A DNA stretch of 64,000 nt from an uncultured Microbacterium sp. (GCA_913774665.1 CAJYHN010000010.1:558001-622000); one strand, 5' to 3'; positions 7,677 through 17,346 are shown, counted from the first letter of the stretch. The notes: generated by a model not told the origin, from the sequence alone. Numbers and translations are program-made.

Positions 7677-8555
7677 ATGGGCCGCCTGACCGCCTCGCGT
7701 CGCGTGACGCGTCTCACCCTCGACGGCGTGAATCGACAGAGACCGGATGCCGTGGCCGTCGAAGAACCGCTCGAGATCCGGGTCGCCGGCACGCCCCTGT
7801 CGGTGACGATGCGCACCCCCGGGCACGACGTCGAGCTCGCGGCCGGTTTCCTCGTCTCCGAAGGCGTCATCAGCCGCGGCGAGCAGTTCGCCCGGGCGAT
7901 TCACTGCGGCGGGCCGGGGACGGGCGGAGCCGACGGCAACACCTACAACGTGCTCGACCTGACCCTCGCACCCGGCGTGGAGCTCCCCTCCCCCGACATC
8001 GCGCGCTCCTTCTACACGACGAGCTCGTGCGGGGTCTGCGGGACGGCGTCCATCGAGGCTGTCGAGAAGGTGTCCAGCTACGACGTCGCCTCCGACGGCA
8101 TCCGGATCCCCGCCCACGACGTCGCCGCCTTCCCCGACCGTCTGCGCGAGCAGCAGAGGACCTTCGACAAGACCGGCGGACTGCACGGAGCCGCGCTCTT
8201 CGATGGAGAAAGCGGTGAGCTGCTCGTCGCCCGAGAAGACGTCGGCCGGCACAACGCGGTCGACAAGGTGGTCGGCTGGGCGCTGCTGAACGACCGGCTG
8301 CCGCTGCGGGGCACCGTCCTGCAGGTGTCGGGCCGCGTGAGCTTCGAGCTCGTGCAGAAGGCCGTGATGGCCGGCATCCCGATGCTCTCCGCCGTCTCGG
8401 CGCCCTCGTCGCTCGCGATCGAGCTCGCGGAGCGCGCGGGTCTCACCCTCGCGGCGTTCGTGCGGGGCAACAGCATGAATCTGTACACGCGGACGGATCG
8501 CATCATCGCGCCGTCCACAACCCCCGCGACGACCGAGCTCGCGAGCGTACGCTGA
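7677..8555 (+). CDS. fdhD: formate dehydrogenase accessory sulfurtransferase FdhD
   Basis: Carries sulfur from a cysteine desulfurase to the molybdenum cofactor, giving the sulfido ligand needed for formate dehydrogenase activity. The 292-aa protein has the diagnostic SSCGVCGTASIE with Cys118 and Cys121, preceded by GHDVELAAGFLVSEGVI and followed by FDKTGGLHGAALFD, ARDVGRHNA-type (AREDVGRHNAVDKVVGWAL) and QVSGRVSFELVQKA. ATG at 7677 gives the usual N-terminus (SRRVTRLTLDG); no Shine-Dalgarno is seen, which fits reinitiation from the short ORF just upstream. It is 60 nt before the oxidoreductase it probably serves. Confidence 0.93.
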   Translation: MGRLTASRRVTRLTLDGVNRQRPDAVAVEEPLEIRVAGTPLSVTMRTPGHDVELAAGFLVSEGVISRGEQFARAIHCGGPGTGGADGNTYNVLDLTLAPGVELPSPDIARSFYTTSSCGVCGTASIEAVEKVSSYDVASDGIRIPAHDVAAFPDRLREQQRTFDKTGGLHGAALFDGESGELLVAREDVGRHNAVDKVVGWALLNDRLPLRGTVLQVSGRVSFELVQKAVMAGIPMLSAVSAPSSLAIELAERAGLTLAAFVRGNSMNLYTRTDRIIAPSTTPATTELASVR

Positions 8556-8615
8556 CGACCGAGTGCAGAGCGTGTGGATGCCACACCCCTGCGCCGCAAT
8601 CCACGGAGGGTGAAC

Positions 8616-10937
8616 ATGGGTGAATCGTTCGGGCTGATGACCGAGGAACCGCGTCAGGGAGGCCTCGGCCCGCAGGTCGAGGGCGACTGGTCGAGCACCG
8701 GTCCCTATCAGCACCCGGCCGCCGGCTGGGGCGCGGCCCTCACCGTCGGCAAGGTGCTCTACCAGCAGCGTCAGCCGATCGCCGGCACCACGTCGATGTT
8801 CACCATGAACCACCCGAAGAGCGGTTTCGACTGCCCCGGGTGCGCGTGGCCCGACGACAAGGGCGTGACCCTCGACATCTGCGAGAACGGCATCAAGCAC
8901 GTCACGTGGGAGATGACCCGCAAGAGGGTCGGCAAGGAGTTCTTCGCCGAGCACTCGGTGACCGAACTGTCGCGGTGGAGCGACTTCGAGCTCGAGGACG
9001 CCGGGCGCCTGGTGGGGCCGATGGTCTACGACGCCAACACCGATCACTATGTGCCGATCTCGTGGAACGACGCGTTCCGCACCATCGCGCAGCACCTCAC
9101 CGCGCTCGACTCCCCCGACCAGGCCGCCTTCTACACCTCGGGTCGCCTCAGCAACGAGGCCTCGTTCCTCTACCAGCTGTTCGCGCGCGAGCTCGGGACG
9201 AACAACCTCCCCGACTGCTCGAACATGTGCCACGAAGGTTCGGGGCGTGGGCTCACGGCATCCCTCGCCACCGGAAAGGGCACCGCCGACCTCGAGGACT
9301 GGCAGAACGCCGACGCGCTGTTCATCCTCGGCGTCAACGCGGCCTCGAACGCGCCGCGCATGCTCACCAGCCTCGCCGAGGCGATCGACCGGGGCGCCCA
9401 GGTCGTGCACGTGAACCCGCTGCGCGAGGTCGCCGGCACCCGGACGATCGTGCCGCACGAGATCGTCGACATGGCGACCTTCCGCTCGACCCCCACCAGC
9501 ACGATGAACCTGCAGGTGCGCCCTGGTGGCGACCTCGCCCTCATCCGCGGCATGGCGAAGGTGGTGTTCGAGGCCTCGGCAACCGACCCCACCGCCATCG
9601 ATCAGGCGTTCCTCGATCAGTACACGAGCGGGCTCGACGAGTACCGCGCGATGGTCGAGGCGACCTCGTGGGCCGAGCTCGTCGAGCAGGCGGGTCTGAC
9701 CGAGACCGAGATCCGCGCAGCCGCGGCGGTGTACCTCGCCTCGGAGCGCTGTGTCATCAGCTGGTGCCTCGGTGTCAGCCAGCACCAGCACGGCGTCGAC
9801 ACCGTGCGCGAGATCGTCAACCTTCTGCTGCTCCGCGGCAACGTCGGTCGAAAGGGCACCGGCCCCTCGCCCGTGCGCGGCCACAGCAACGTGCAGGGCA
9901 ACCGCACGTGCGGCATCAACCACAAGCCGAGCGAGGAGTGGCTCGCCAAGCTCGACGAGGTGTGCGGGATCACCTCGCCCCGCGAGCCCGGCCTCGACAC
10001 GGTGCACACGGTGGCGGCGCTGCACCGCGGCGACCTGAAGGTCTTCCTCGGCATGGGCGGCAACTTCGTGCGGGCGGCTCCCGACACCACGCTCACCGCC
10101 GAGGGCATGAGTCGGTGCGAACTGACCGTGCACGTGAGCACGAAGCTCAACCGCAGCCACCTGACCCACGGCAAGCAGGCGCTCATCCTCCCGTGCCTCG
10201 GACGCACCGAGCGCGACGAGCAGGAGGCGGGCCCCCAGTCGATCTCGACGGAGGATGCCATGAGCTCCGTCATGCTCTCGCTCGGCTCGCGCAAGCCGGC
10301 GTCGCCGCACCTGCTCAGCGAGCCCGAGATCATCGCGCGTCTCGCGCGCGCGACCATGCCCGACTCGGCGACGCCGTGGGAGTGGTACGTGGGCGACTAC
10401 GACCGCATCCGCGACACGATGGCGAAGGTGCTGCCCGGCTTCGAGGGCTTCAACGAGCTCGTGCGCCAGCACTGGGGCTTCCGCATTCCGCAGCCCGCGC
10501 GCGAGCGCGACTTCCAGACCCCGTCGGGCAAGGCCGAGTTCTCGCACGCTGAGCTGCCGAACGTCATCCCCGAAGAGGCCGACGTGCTGGTACTGCAGAC
10601 CATGCGCTCGCACGATCAGTGGAACACCACGATCTACTCCGCCGACGACCGCTACCGCGGCGTGCGCAACATCCGCGAGCTCGTGTTCATGAACCGGCGC
10701 GACATGAAGGAGCGCGGCATCGCCGAGGGCGACCTCGTCGACATCGTCGCGACCTCGCGCGACGGTTCGGTGCGCAGCGTCACGGCGTTCCGTGCGCTCG
10801 AGTACGACACCCCGCGCGGCAGTGCGGCCGGGTACTTCCCCGAGATGAACGTGCTGCTCGGCCCCGACGACTACAGCCGCCAGAGCGACCAGCCGCTGAT
10901 GAAGGACATCCGGGTGCGCATCGCGAAGACCGCCTGA
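8616..10937 (+). CDS. FdhF/YdeP family molybdopterin oxidoreductase
   Basis: A 773-aa cytoplasmic oxidoreductase that should bind bis-molybdopterin guanine dinucleotide. Near the N-terminus SGFDCPGCAWPDDKG (Cys73, Cys76) is the YdeP-type signature in place of a full [4Fe-4S] motif. DHYVPISWNDAFRTIA, AAFYTSGRLSNEASFLYQLF, PDCSNMCHEGSG, GHSNVQGNRTCGINHKP and a C-terminal molydop-binding domain (GDLVDIVATSRDG) follow. The ATG at 8616 has GGAGGG 5 nt upstream. YdeP relatives are called formate dehydrogenase-like but their substrate is mostly unproven, so formate is an inference from fdhD next door. Confidence 0.9.
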   Translation: MGESFGLMTEEPRQGGLGPQVEGDWSSTGPYQHPAAGWGAALTVGKVLYQQRQPIAGTTSMFTMNHPKSGFDCPGCAWPDDKGVTLDICENGIKHVTWEMTRKRVGKEFFAEHSVTELSRWSDFELEDAGRLVGPMVYDANTDHYVPISWNDAFRTIAQHLTALDSPDQAAFYTSGRLSNEASFLYQLFARELGTNNLPDCSNMCHEGSGRGLTASLATGKGTADLEDWQNADALFILGVNAASNAPRMLTSLAEAIDRGAQVVHVNPLREVAGTRTIVPHEIVDMATFRSTPTSTMNLQVRPGGDLALIRGMAKVVFEASATDPTAIDQAFLDQYTSGLDEYRAMVEATSWAELVEQAGLTETEIRAAAAVYLASERCVISWCLGVSQHQHGVDTVREIVNLLLLRGNVGRKGTGPSPVRGHSNVQGNRTCGINHKPSEEWLAKLDEVCGITSPREPGLDTVHTVAALHRGDLKVFLGMGGNFVRAAPDTTLTAEGMSRCELTVHVSTKLNRSHLTHGKQALILPCLGRTERDEQEAGPQSISTEDAMSSVMLSLGSRKPASPHLLSEPEIIARLARATMPDSATPWEWYVGDYDRIRDTMAKVLPGFEGFNELVRQHWGFRIPQPARERDFQTPSGKAEFSHAELPNVIPEEADVLVLQTMRSHDQWNTTIYSADDRYRGVRNIRELVFMNRRDMKERGIAEGDLVDIVATSRDGSVRSVTAFRALEYDTPRGSAAGYFPEMNVLLGPDDYSRQSDQPLMKDIRVRIAKTA

Positions 10938-10969
10938 CGCGGGGTCGCACGGTCAGCTCTCGGTCGGGG

Positions 10970-11581
10970 TCAGCGCCGCGCCCACCGCGGCGCGCGCTCG
11001 GCTCGCGGACCGATCCCGATCACGAACGCCGGAACGACGCTCAGCGCCGGAAGGATCCGCAGCAGGATGCCGGCACTCCGGGGCAGCACGGCGCCGGTGC
11101 GCCCCGAGAGCACGGGCGCGATGACCCGCGCGTGTACGACCCGCTGTGGCGTCTGGATCACGACCGTGGGGAACGTCCGACGCCGCTGAATGCGCGCCAG
11201 GATCCGCCCCGACCGGGGTGCGGACAACGCCCCCGCGCGCAGCGGCCCCGCGAGCAGTCGCGCCGTGGCGACGGCATCCTGGATCACGAGATCGATCCCG
11301 ACACCGCCCGCGGGCGACATCGCGTGCGCGGCGTCTCCGATGCACAGCACGCCGTTCGCGTGCCAGCGGCGCGCCGGTCCGGGCGCGGGGATCGCCAGGC
11401 TCTCCGCGTCCGCGTGCACAACGGCGGATCGGCGGCGCGACACCCCGCGTGGGAGGGCCGCGAGGCGGCGGGTCGCCCTCGACATCCGCCGTTGCGCACG
11501 CGGGCCGGCGATCAGGCCGTGGCGATTACGGCGCGGCATCCGGTCCGGTGACCTCTCCGGCTTCGAGCGCCGCCGGGTCAT
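10970..11581 (-). pseudogene. remnant of an FAD-dependent monooxygenase/oxidoreductase
   Basis: The reading frame keeps the C-terminal half of a PHBH-type FAD monooxygenase: RRWHANGVLCIGDAAHAM SPAGGVGIDL (the GD motif that contacts FAD ribose) and then QRRRTFPTVVIQTPQRVVHARVIAPVL. Intact proteins are near 400 aa and begin with a GxGxxG dinucleotide fold, absent here; the 60 residues before the GD motif are Arg-rich and barely family-like, suggesting frameshifts and an internal loss. No ribosome site precedes the apparent start. Downstream of it on the same strand lies nothing; upstream is glycerate kinase. Confidence 0.65.
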
Positions 11582-11602
11582 GCCCCGCGGAGCCGCGACC
11601 GC

Positions 11603-12598
11603 TCAGAGGTCGAGCTGCCAGAGGGCCTGGGTCGTCGTCACGCGCAACGCGTCGGCGGCGTCGGTGCTCGCGCGCTCGGCCCCCACGACCTCGCTCATCG
11701 AGAACACGCGCGCACCGTCGGCGTCGGCGGCGACGACCCCCGCGACGACGAGCGCCGGCACCCGGTGTCGTGCGGCGATCGCGAGCACGTGCCCCGGCCC
11801 CTTTCCCGCGAGGCTCGTGGCATCGAACGTGCCCTCCCCGGTGAGGGCGAGATCCGACTCGGCGAGCGCTTCGCTCAGGTCGAGCGCCTGCGCGACGTAG
11901 GCCGCGCCGTCGACGACCTCGGCGCCGGCCGCGAGCAGAGCGCCCGAAAGACCACCGGCGGCCCCCGACCTCGGCAGGCCCGAGACATCGAGTCCGAAGC
12001 GCTCGGCCCAATCCGCGGCATCCGCCCGCAGGCGGTCCGTCAGGCGCTCGACAAGCTCTGCATCGGCGCCCTTCTGCGGGCCGAACACCTCCGCGGCCTG
12101 AACGAACGTGGTGGTCGTGTCGGTGAGCACCGTGACCTGCCCGGGAGCGAACGGCGCGTGGTCACCGAGCGCCTCGATCGCGCCGCGGCCGCCGTCGGTC
12201 GCCGCGACGCCGCCGGTGCCCACGACGATGCGGGTCGACCCCGCGTCGAGCGCGAGTCCGATGAGCTCGCCGACGCCCCGCGTCGTCGCGCCCCAGGGGT
12301 CGTTTGCCCCCGCTCCCCCGGCGAGGACGAGTCCGGATGCCGCGGCCGACTCGATCACGGCGGCTCGACCGTCGAGCCGCCAGGCAGCGCGCACGGGTGC
12401 GCCGAGGGGCCCGCTCACCTCGTCGTACACGTTGGCCCCGCCGAGGGCGTCGAGCGTCCCGTCGCCGCCGTCGGCCATCGGCACGATCGCGATCTCGGCG
12501 CCCGGCCACCTGTCGCGGACGGCCAGGGCCATGGCATCCGCCGCCTCCCGCGCGGTCAGCGTGCCCTTGAACTTGTCGGGGGCGATGACGATGCGCAT
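11603..12598 (-). CDS. glxK: glycerate kinase (GlxK/GarK family)
   Basis: Phosphorylates D-glycerate with ATP, linking glyoxylate, serine or sugar-acid breakdown to glycolysis. The 331-aa protein starts MRIVIAPDKFKGTLTA, the family signature, with GGAGGAAAGAGC directly upstream of the ATG; a longer in-frame reading adds a Cys/Gly-rich extension that I discard. VPMADGGDGTLDAL, GGVAATDGGRGAIEALG and LALTGEGTFDATSLAGKGPGHV are the other conserved blocks. Whether 2- or 3-phosphoglycerate is made cannot be told. Stands alone. Confidence 0.9.
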   Translation of the reverse strand: MRIVIAPDKFKGTLTAREAADAMALAVRDRWPGAEIAIVPMADGGDGTLDALGGANVYDEVSGPLGAPVRAAWRLDGRAAVIESAAASGLVLAGGAGANDPWGATTRGVGELIGLALDAGSTRIVVGTGGVAATDGGRGAIEALGDHAPFAPGQVTVLTDTTTTFVQAAEVFGPQKGADAELVERLTDRLRADAADWAERFGLDVSGLPRSGAAGGLSGALLAAGAEVVDGAAYVAQALDLSEALAESDLALTGEGTFDATSLAGKGPGHVLAIAARHRVPALVVAGVVAADADGARVFSMSEVVGAERASTDAADALRVTTTQALWQLDL

Positions 12599-12868
12599 GC
12601 TCTTTCCTCCGCGGACGGCGCCGCACCGACCATCTTGCCCCGAGTCGCCGCACGGGCTCAGCGCTCCGCATGCTTCGGACTCCACGGACAGTGCGCACCC
12701 CGTGGACGGTGGGCCCGAAGCCGGATGCCGGAATCCCCGCCCACCGCGCCCGGATCAGTGCGGTCGCGGAACGATGCCGGGCACCGTGCGCGGGACGACC
12801 CCGGCGATGCCGGCCCGCCCAACTAGACTGACTCCCGTCCGGCCCCTGCGATCTTGGAGCTCAGCCGC

Positions 12869-15208
12869 GTGACCACCCCGAACCCCGCCGCCCGTACCGC
12901 TCTTGCGGACACCGTCGACAACGCGATCGCCACGCCCGAGAAAGAGCAGCCCTACGGCGCCCTCGGTCTCAAGAGCGACGAGTACGCGAAGATCCGCGAG
13001 ATCCTCGGCCGCCGCCCCACCAGCGGCGAGCTGGCGATGTACTCGGTCATGTGGAGCGAGCACTGCTCCTACAAGTCGAGCAAGATCTACCTGCGCCAGT
13101 TCGGTCAGAAGGTCAGCGACGAGATGAAGACCCGCCTCATGGTGGGCATGGGCCAGAACGCCGGCGTCGTCGACGTGGGCGAGGGCTGGGCGGTCACCTT
13201 CAAGGTCGAGTCGCACAACCACCCGAGCTACATCGAGCCCTTCCAGGGCGCGGCCACCGGCGTCGGCGGCATCGTCCGCGACATCATCTCGATGGGCGCG
13301 CGCCCGGTCGCGGTCATGGACCAGCTGCGCTTCGGCGCGATCGACCACCCCGACACCCCCCGCGTCGTGCACGGCGTGACCAGCGGCATCTCGTTCTACG
13401 GCAACTGCCTGGGCCTGCCGAACATCGGCGGAGAGACCGTGTTCGACGCGGTCTACCAGGGCAACCCGCTCGTCAATGCCCTCGCGGTGGGCGTCATGCG
13501 CCACGAGGACATCAAGCTCGCCAACGCCACGGGCGTCGGCAACAAGGTCGTGCTGTTCGGTGCCCGCACGGGCGGCGACGGTATCGGCGGCGCGAGCATC
13601 CTGGCATCCGACGCCTTCGCCGACGGCGGACCCACCAAGCGTCCCGCGGTGCAGGTGGGCGACCCGTTCGCCGAGAAGGTGCTCATCGAGTGCTGCCTCG
13701 AGCTGTACCGCGACGATCTCGTCGAGGCCATTCAGGACCTCGGGGCCGCCGGTATCTCGTGCGCCACGAGCGAGCTCGCCGCCAACGGCGACAGCGGCAT
13801 GAGGGTCGAGCTGTCGAAGGTGCTGCTGCGCGACCCCTCGCTGACGCCCGAGGAGATCCTCATGTCGGAGTCGCAGGAGCGCATGATGGCGATCGTCGCG
13901 CCCGAGAAGCTCGACGCGTTCCTCGCCGTCGTCGGCAAGTGGGACGTCGAGACGAGCGTGCTCGGCGAGGTCACCGGCGACGGCCGCCTCGTCATCGACT
14001 GGTACGGCGAGCGCATCGTCGACGTCGACCCCTCGACCGTCGCGGTCGACGGCCCCATGTACGAGCGCCCGGTCGCCTACCCGACGTGGATCGACGCCCT
14101 GCAGGCCGACAGCGCCGCGAAGCTGGAGCGGGCCACGGATGCCGACACCCTCCGCGACCAGTTCACGACCCTCGTCGCGAGCCCCAACCTCGCCGACACC
14201 TCGTGGATCACCAACCAGTACGACTACTACGTGCTCGGCAACACCGCGCTGAGCTTCCCCGACGACGCCGGCATGATCCGCGTCGACGAGGAGACAGGCC
14301 TCGGCTTCGCCATCGCGACCGACTGCAACGGCCGCTACAACCAGCTCGACCCGTACAACGGCGCGAAGCTCGCCCTCGCCGAGGCGTACCGCAACGTCGC
14401 CGTCACGGGTGCCGTGCCCACCGCCGTCACCGACTGCCTGAACTTCGGCAGCCCCGAGAACCCCGAGGTCATGTGGCAGTTCAGCCAGGCCGTCGAGGGC
14501 CTCAGCGACGGTTGCCTCGAGCTCGGCATCCCGGTCACGGGCGGCAACGTGTCGTTCTACAACCAGACCGGCGACCAGCCGATCCACCCGACCCCGGTCG
14601 TGGGCGTCCTGGGCATCATCGACGACGTCGCGGCACGTATCCCCAGCGGTTGGCAGGATGCCGGCGAGAACCTCTACCTGCTCGGCGTCACCGCCGACGA
14701 ACTCGACGGCTCGCAGTGGGCCGGCACCATCCACGACCACCTCGGTGGCCGCCCGCCGAAGGTCGACCTCGCGCAGGAGCGCAAGCTCGCCGAGCTGCTG
14801 CAGGCCGCGGGTTCGCAGTCGCTCGTCTCCAGCGCGCACGACCTGTCGTCGGGCGGTCTCGCGCAGGCCCTCGCCGAGGGCGTCATGCGCTTCGGCGTCG
14901 GCGCGCGCGTCTGGCTCACCGAGCTCATGGAGCGCGACGGCGTGGATGCCACCGCCGCCCTGTTCAGCGAATCCACCGGTCGCGTGCTGGTCAGCGTCCC
15001 CCGCGAAGAAGACGTGAAGTTCCGCGGGCTGTGCGACGGGCGCGGGTACCCGGTGCTGCGCATCGGCGTCACCGACGTCGAGCCGGGCACCGAGGCATCC
15101 CTCGAGATCCAGGACGTGTTCACCGTCCCCGTCGCCGAGCTGCGCCGCCTGTCGAACGAGACGCTGCCCGCGGTCTTCGGTCCGACCGTCTCGGAGCCGG
15201 TGGCCTGA
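12869..15208 (+). CDS. purL: phosphoribosylformylglycinamidine synthase subunit PurL
   Basis: ATP-dependent amidotransferase component of step four of purine synthesis, acting with PurQ and PurS (neither in the window). The 779-aa length is that of the actinobacterial small-type Pur[18 protein letters not shown] and [22 protein letters not shown] are the N-terminal ATP/phosphate motifs, [14 protein letters not shown] the second, and [13 protein letters not shown] plus [12 protein letters not shown] the third block. GTG at 12869 is preferred over TTG at 12854 because GGAG sits 9 nt upstream. A TAGACT -10 box near 12824 is in front of it. Confidence 0.95.
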   Translation: MTTPNPAARTALADTVDNAIATPEKEQPYGALGLKSDEYAKIREILGRRPTSGELAMYSVMWSEHCSYKSSKIYLRQFGQKVSDEMKTRLMVGMGQNAGVVDVGEGWAVTFKVESHNHPSYIEPFQGAATGVGGIVRDIISMGARPVAVMDQLRFGAIDHPDTPRVVHGVTSGISFYGNCLGLPNIGGETVFDAVYQGNPLVNALAVGVMRHEDIKLANATGVGNKVVLFGARTGGDGIGGASILASDAFADGGPTKRPAVQVGDPFAEKVLIECCLELYRDDLVEAIQDLGAAGISCATSELAANGDSGMRVELSKVLLRDPSLTPEEILMSESQERMMAIVAPEKLDAFLAVVGKWDVETSVLGEVTGDGRLVIDWYGERIVDVDPSTVAVDGPMYERPVAYPTWIDALQADSAAKLERATDADTLRDQFTTLVASPNLADTSWITNQYDYYVLGNTALSFPDDAGMIRVDEETGLGFAIATDCNGRYNQLDPYNGAKLALAEAYRNVAVTGAVPTAVTDCLNFGSPENPEVMWQFSQAVEGLSDGCLELGIPVTGGNVSFYNQTGDQPIHPTPVVGVLGIIDDVAARIPSGWQDAGENLYLLGVTADELDGSQWAGTIHDHLGGRPPKVDLAQERKLAELLQAAGSQSLVSSAHDLSSGGLAQALAEGVMRFGVGARVWLTELMERDGVDATAALFSESTGRVLVSVPREEDVKFRGLCDGRGYPVLRIGVTDVEPGTEASLEIQDVFTVPVAELRRLSNETLPAVFGPTVSEPVA

Positions 15209-15261
15209 GCTCCGGGCCCCGGCCCGGCACCGCACCCCGCAACGACGAGAGGAGACGCGCG

Positions 15262-15399
15262 ATGACCGATGAAGACGACGACATGACCGTGTTCAGCGAC
15301 AAACGTCAGAAGCGCGTCAAGATCACCGCGTGGGTGGTGATCGCCGCCCTCGTGCTCACCGGCGGCGGTGCCACGGTGATCTCCCTGATCCTCGGCTGA
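15262..15399 (+). CDS. 45-aa single-span membrane protein
   Basis: Starts MTDEDDDMTVFSDKRQKR with GAGAGGAG 9 nt upstream of the ATG. Residues 20-44 (KITAWVVIAALVLTGGGATV...) are one hydrophobic span reaching the C-terminus, with the acidic then basic head expected in the cytoplasm. Fifty nt after purL, so possibly co-transcribed. Function unknown. The good ribosome site and membrane span make it likely real. Confidence 0.6.
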   Translation: MTDEDDDMTVFSDKRQKRVKITAWVVIAALVLTGGGATVISLILG

Positions 15400-15415
15400 G
15401 CCCCCAACTCCCCTA

Positions 15416-15476
15416 CGTGAGGGGTCATGTTCTGTCGCCTGGCGAGCGCCACAGCGACAGAACATGACCCCTCACG
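15416..15476. repeat. perfect 22-bp inverted repeat, copy A of a palindromic element
   Basis: Arms at 15416-15437 (CGTGAGGGGTCATGTTC...) and 15455-15476 match perfectly over 22 bp around a 17-nt centre, itself partly paired (TGGCG/CGCCA). The central word CTGTCGCCTGGCG recurs in the element at 19550-19612, so it belongs to a family and is more than a simple terminator, though it may also end the purL transcript. Confidence 0.75.
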
Positions 15477-15545
15477 CGTGTGACCCACCCGTCCCGCGAC
15501 TGCGGATTCCGGCTCGACACCCAGCCCCGTGTCGGACCCCCGGCA

Positions 15546-15551
15546 TAGCAT
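15546..15551 (+). promoter_or_regulatory. -10 box TAGCAT, leaderless start at 15559
   Basis: Seven nt before GTG 15559; the same TAGCATGG word precedes the next paralogous gene. Its position favours GTG 15559 over the in-frame ATG at 15550, which lies inside the box. Confidence 0.55.
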
Positions 15552-15558
15552 GGGGACC

Positions 15559-16551
15559 GTGGAACCGCTGCTGGCCCTCCTGGTCGACTGGTGGTGGATC
15601 GGCCCGGCTGCAGCCGGTGCGGGCATCATCGGTTGGTTCGGCGTGCGTCGTTCCCGCCAGCGCGCCCTTCCGGCCGGTGCGACGAGCACCACCGACCGCG
15701 CCGTTCGCGCGTGGTCATCCCGTCCCCTCGGCAAGGCCGCCGCCCGCCGTCTCGAGTTCGACGCCGCCGTCCTCGACCTCCAGATCGCGCGCAACGCCGT
15801 CACTCGAGGCCGCGCCGAGGTCAGGGTCGCCGACGCCGAGGTCGTCCGTGCGCAGGCCGAACGCGCTGCCTCCCGGGCGCCCTCCGACGCCGTCTCCGCC
15901 GCGCGGGGACGGTTGACCGACGCTCAACGTGACCTCCGCGCCGCCCTGGCCGAGGTGCGCGCCCGTCGCGCCGGGGTGAAGGCCGCGAAGGCGATGCTCC
16001 CCGCGATCCGCTCGGGGAGCACCCCATTGCCCGTCGCCCGTCTGCTCGCCGAGCACGACGCGATCCTCGCCCGCTGGATGGCGTACGAGACAGATCCCGG
16101 GCTCGCGGTCGACTACCCGCAGATGAGCGACTCTCGCTCACCGCTGCTGGCCGACTTCCTCCGCGCGCACGAGAAGGCGCAGTGGCTTCGCCCGGCGTCG
16201 GTGCAGGCGCGCCTCGCACCAGCCGACTTCCTCGCGTATCGCGACGCCGTACGCCGGACCGCTCACGCCTTCGACCGCGCCGAGCGCGCCGCCCGCCGCG
16301 GTGAGCGTGAGCAGCCCGGCGTGGAGGGCGCCGATGCCTGGAGTCGCGTGGCATCCGATCTCGCCGAGACCGCTCAGCGAGCCCTCGCGCGCTCGATGGA
16401 GTCGATGGGGCGAGCGGCCGCCCGCAACTGGAGCGAGCGCAGCGCGAAGCGCGCGCAGAAGAAGACCCCGGATGCCGGTTCCCCCCGGCCCCACGACGAC
16501 TCCGTCTGGCCGCCTCCCGCACGCGACCGGACGCGGCCGCCCTCTTCCTGA
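15559..16551 (+). CDS. hypothetical membrane-anchored coiled-coil protein, paralogue of the next gene
   Basis: A 330-aa protein. Residues 1-30 hold a hydrophobic segment (LLVDWWWIGPAAAGAGIIGW), residues 60-145 an Ala/Arg-rich predicted coiled coil, and residues 165-260 a domain beginning HDAILARWMAYETDPGLAVDYPQMSD. The same domain occurs in the product of 16585-17346 (HRWLEYELDAAKLINYPAMSD), followed in both by a PLxxxFLRA and a YRDAV motif. The tail is Lys/Arg- and Pro-rich. I do not recognise the family; a membrane-bound cytoplasmic scaffold is a guess. Confidence 0.7.
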   Translation: MEPLLALLVDWWWIGPAAAGAGIIGWFGVRRSRQRALPAGATSTTDRAVRAWSSRPLGKAAARRLEFDAAVLDLQIARNAVTRGRAEVRVADAEVVRAQAERAASRAPSDAVSAARGRLTDAQRDLRAALAEVRARRAGVKAAKAMLPAIRSGSTPLPVARLLAEHDAILARWMAYETDPGLAVDYPQMSDSRSPLLADFLRAHEKAQWLRPASVQARLAPADFLAYRDAVRRTAHAFDRAERAARRGEREQPGVEGADAWSRVASDLAETAQRALARSMESMGRAAARNWSERSAKRAQKKTPDAGSPRPHDDSVWPPPARDRTRPPSS

Positions 16552-16572
16552 GAGCGCCGGGGTGCAGCGGCG

Positions 16573-16578
16573 TAGCAT
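16573..16578 (+). promoter_or_regulatory. -10 box TAGCAT, leaderless start at 16585
   Basis: Six nt to the GTG. The stretch TAGCATGG...CCGTG is almost the same as in front of the upstream paralogue, as expected from a duplication that included the promoter. Confidence 0.55.
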
Positions 16579-16584
16579 GGCGCC

Positions 16585-17346
16585 GTGCACGATATTTGGA
16601 CCTTCGCGGGGAGCTACTGGTGGCTCGCCTTTCCCCTCTTCGGGATGACGATGGGCGCCGTCAATGCGCGCGCGAAGCATCGCGAGGTCACGGCGCGGCG
16701 CCGCCATCGCGAGCAACTCGAGCTCCTGAAGGCTCAGAGCGCTGCGCTCTCCCCCGCCGACAGCGGAGAGGCCGCCCTCCCGGCCGTCACGACGACTCCC
16801 ACCGACGACGGGCAGAAGCGCATCGTCGCCGCGCAGGACGCCGTCACCCACCGCTGGCTCGAGTACGAACTCGATGCCGCGAAGCTCATCAACTACCCGG
16901 CGATGAGCGACGGCCGTCAGCCGCTGACGGCCGCGTTCCTGCGCGCCAAGAAGGTAGCCGACAACCTGCGCCCGGCGGCAGGCGAGACCCTCTCGGCGGA
17001 GCAGCTCAGGGAGTACCGCGACGCCGTCACCGACTACGAGGTCGCCTTCGACGTGGCCGAGCGCGACGCGCGTCGCGTGAAAGACGCGGCCTTCACCGCC
17101 GACGAGCGCAAGCGTCTCACCACCGCGAAGCAGCTCCTGACCGTCGCCACCGATCAGGCCGCGACCCCGAACGAACGCCAGCTCGCCTACAAGCGCGTGC
17201 GCGAGGAGCTGGATGGGCTCATCCTGCTGTCGGACGAGGCCGTCGACGTACTCGAGAAGAAGGTCGCGCTCGAGCTCCCGCGCGAGCGGACCGCGCCTCC
17301 GGCACCCGGCCCCACCCCCGAGACGGCGCCCGGCTCGGCCGCCTGA
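16585..17346 (+). CDS. hypothetical membrane-anchored protein, paralogue of the preceding gene
   Basis: A 253-aa protein starting MHDIWTFAGSYWWLAFPLF, one N-terminal membrane segment, then a basic stretch (NARAKHREVTARRRHREQLELL). Residues 85-175 carry the shared domain: THRWLEYELDAAKLINYPAMSD, TAAFLRAKKVADNLRP, EYRDAVTDYEVAFDVAERDARR. The C-terminal 50 residues contain a helix and a Pro/Ala tail. It lacks the coiled coil of its neighbour. Both sit in tandem with own promoters. Function unknown. Confidence 0.7.
   Translation: MHDIWTFAGSYWWLAFPLFGMTMGAVNARAKHREVTARRRHREQLELLKAQSAALSPADSGEAALPAVTTTPTDDGQKRIVAAQDAVTHRWLEYELDAAKLINYPAMSDGRQPLTAAFLRAKKVADNLRPAAGETLSAEQLREYRDAVTDYEVAFDVAERDARRVKDAAFTADERKRLTTAKQLLTVATDQAATPNERQLAYKRVREELDGLILLSDEAVDVLEKKVALELPRERTAPPAPGPTPETAPGSAA

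Noticed and set aside
7437-10613. 1,058-codon open frame antisense to fdhD and the oxidoreductase
   Set aside because: Its Arg/His/Ala-rich, low-complexity translation is the usual shadow of a GC-rich gene on the other strand; fdhD and the oxidoreductase carry clear family motifs.
12755-15235. 826-codon frame antisense to purL
   Set aside because: Shadow of the strongly biased purL codons; no ribosome site, no domain.
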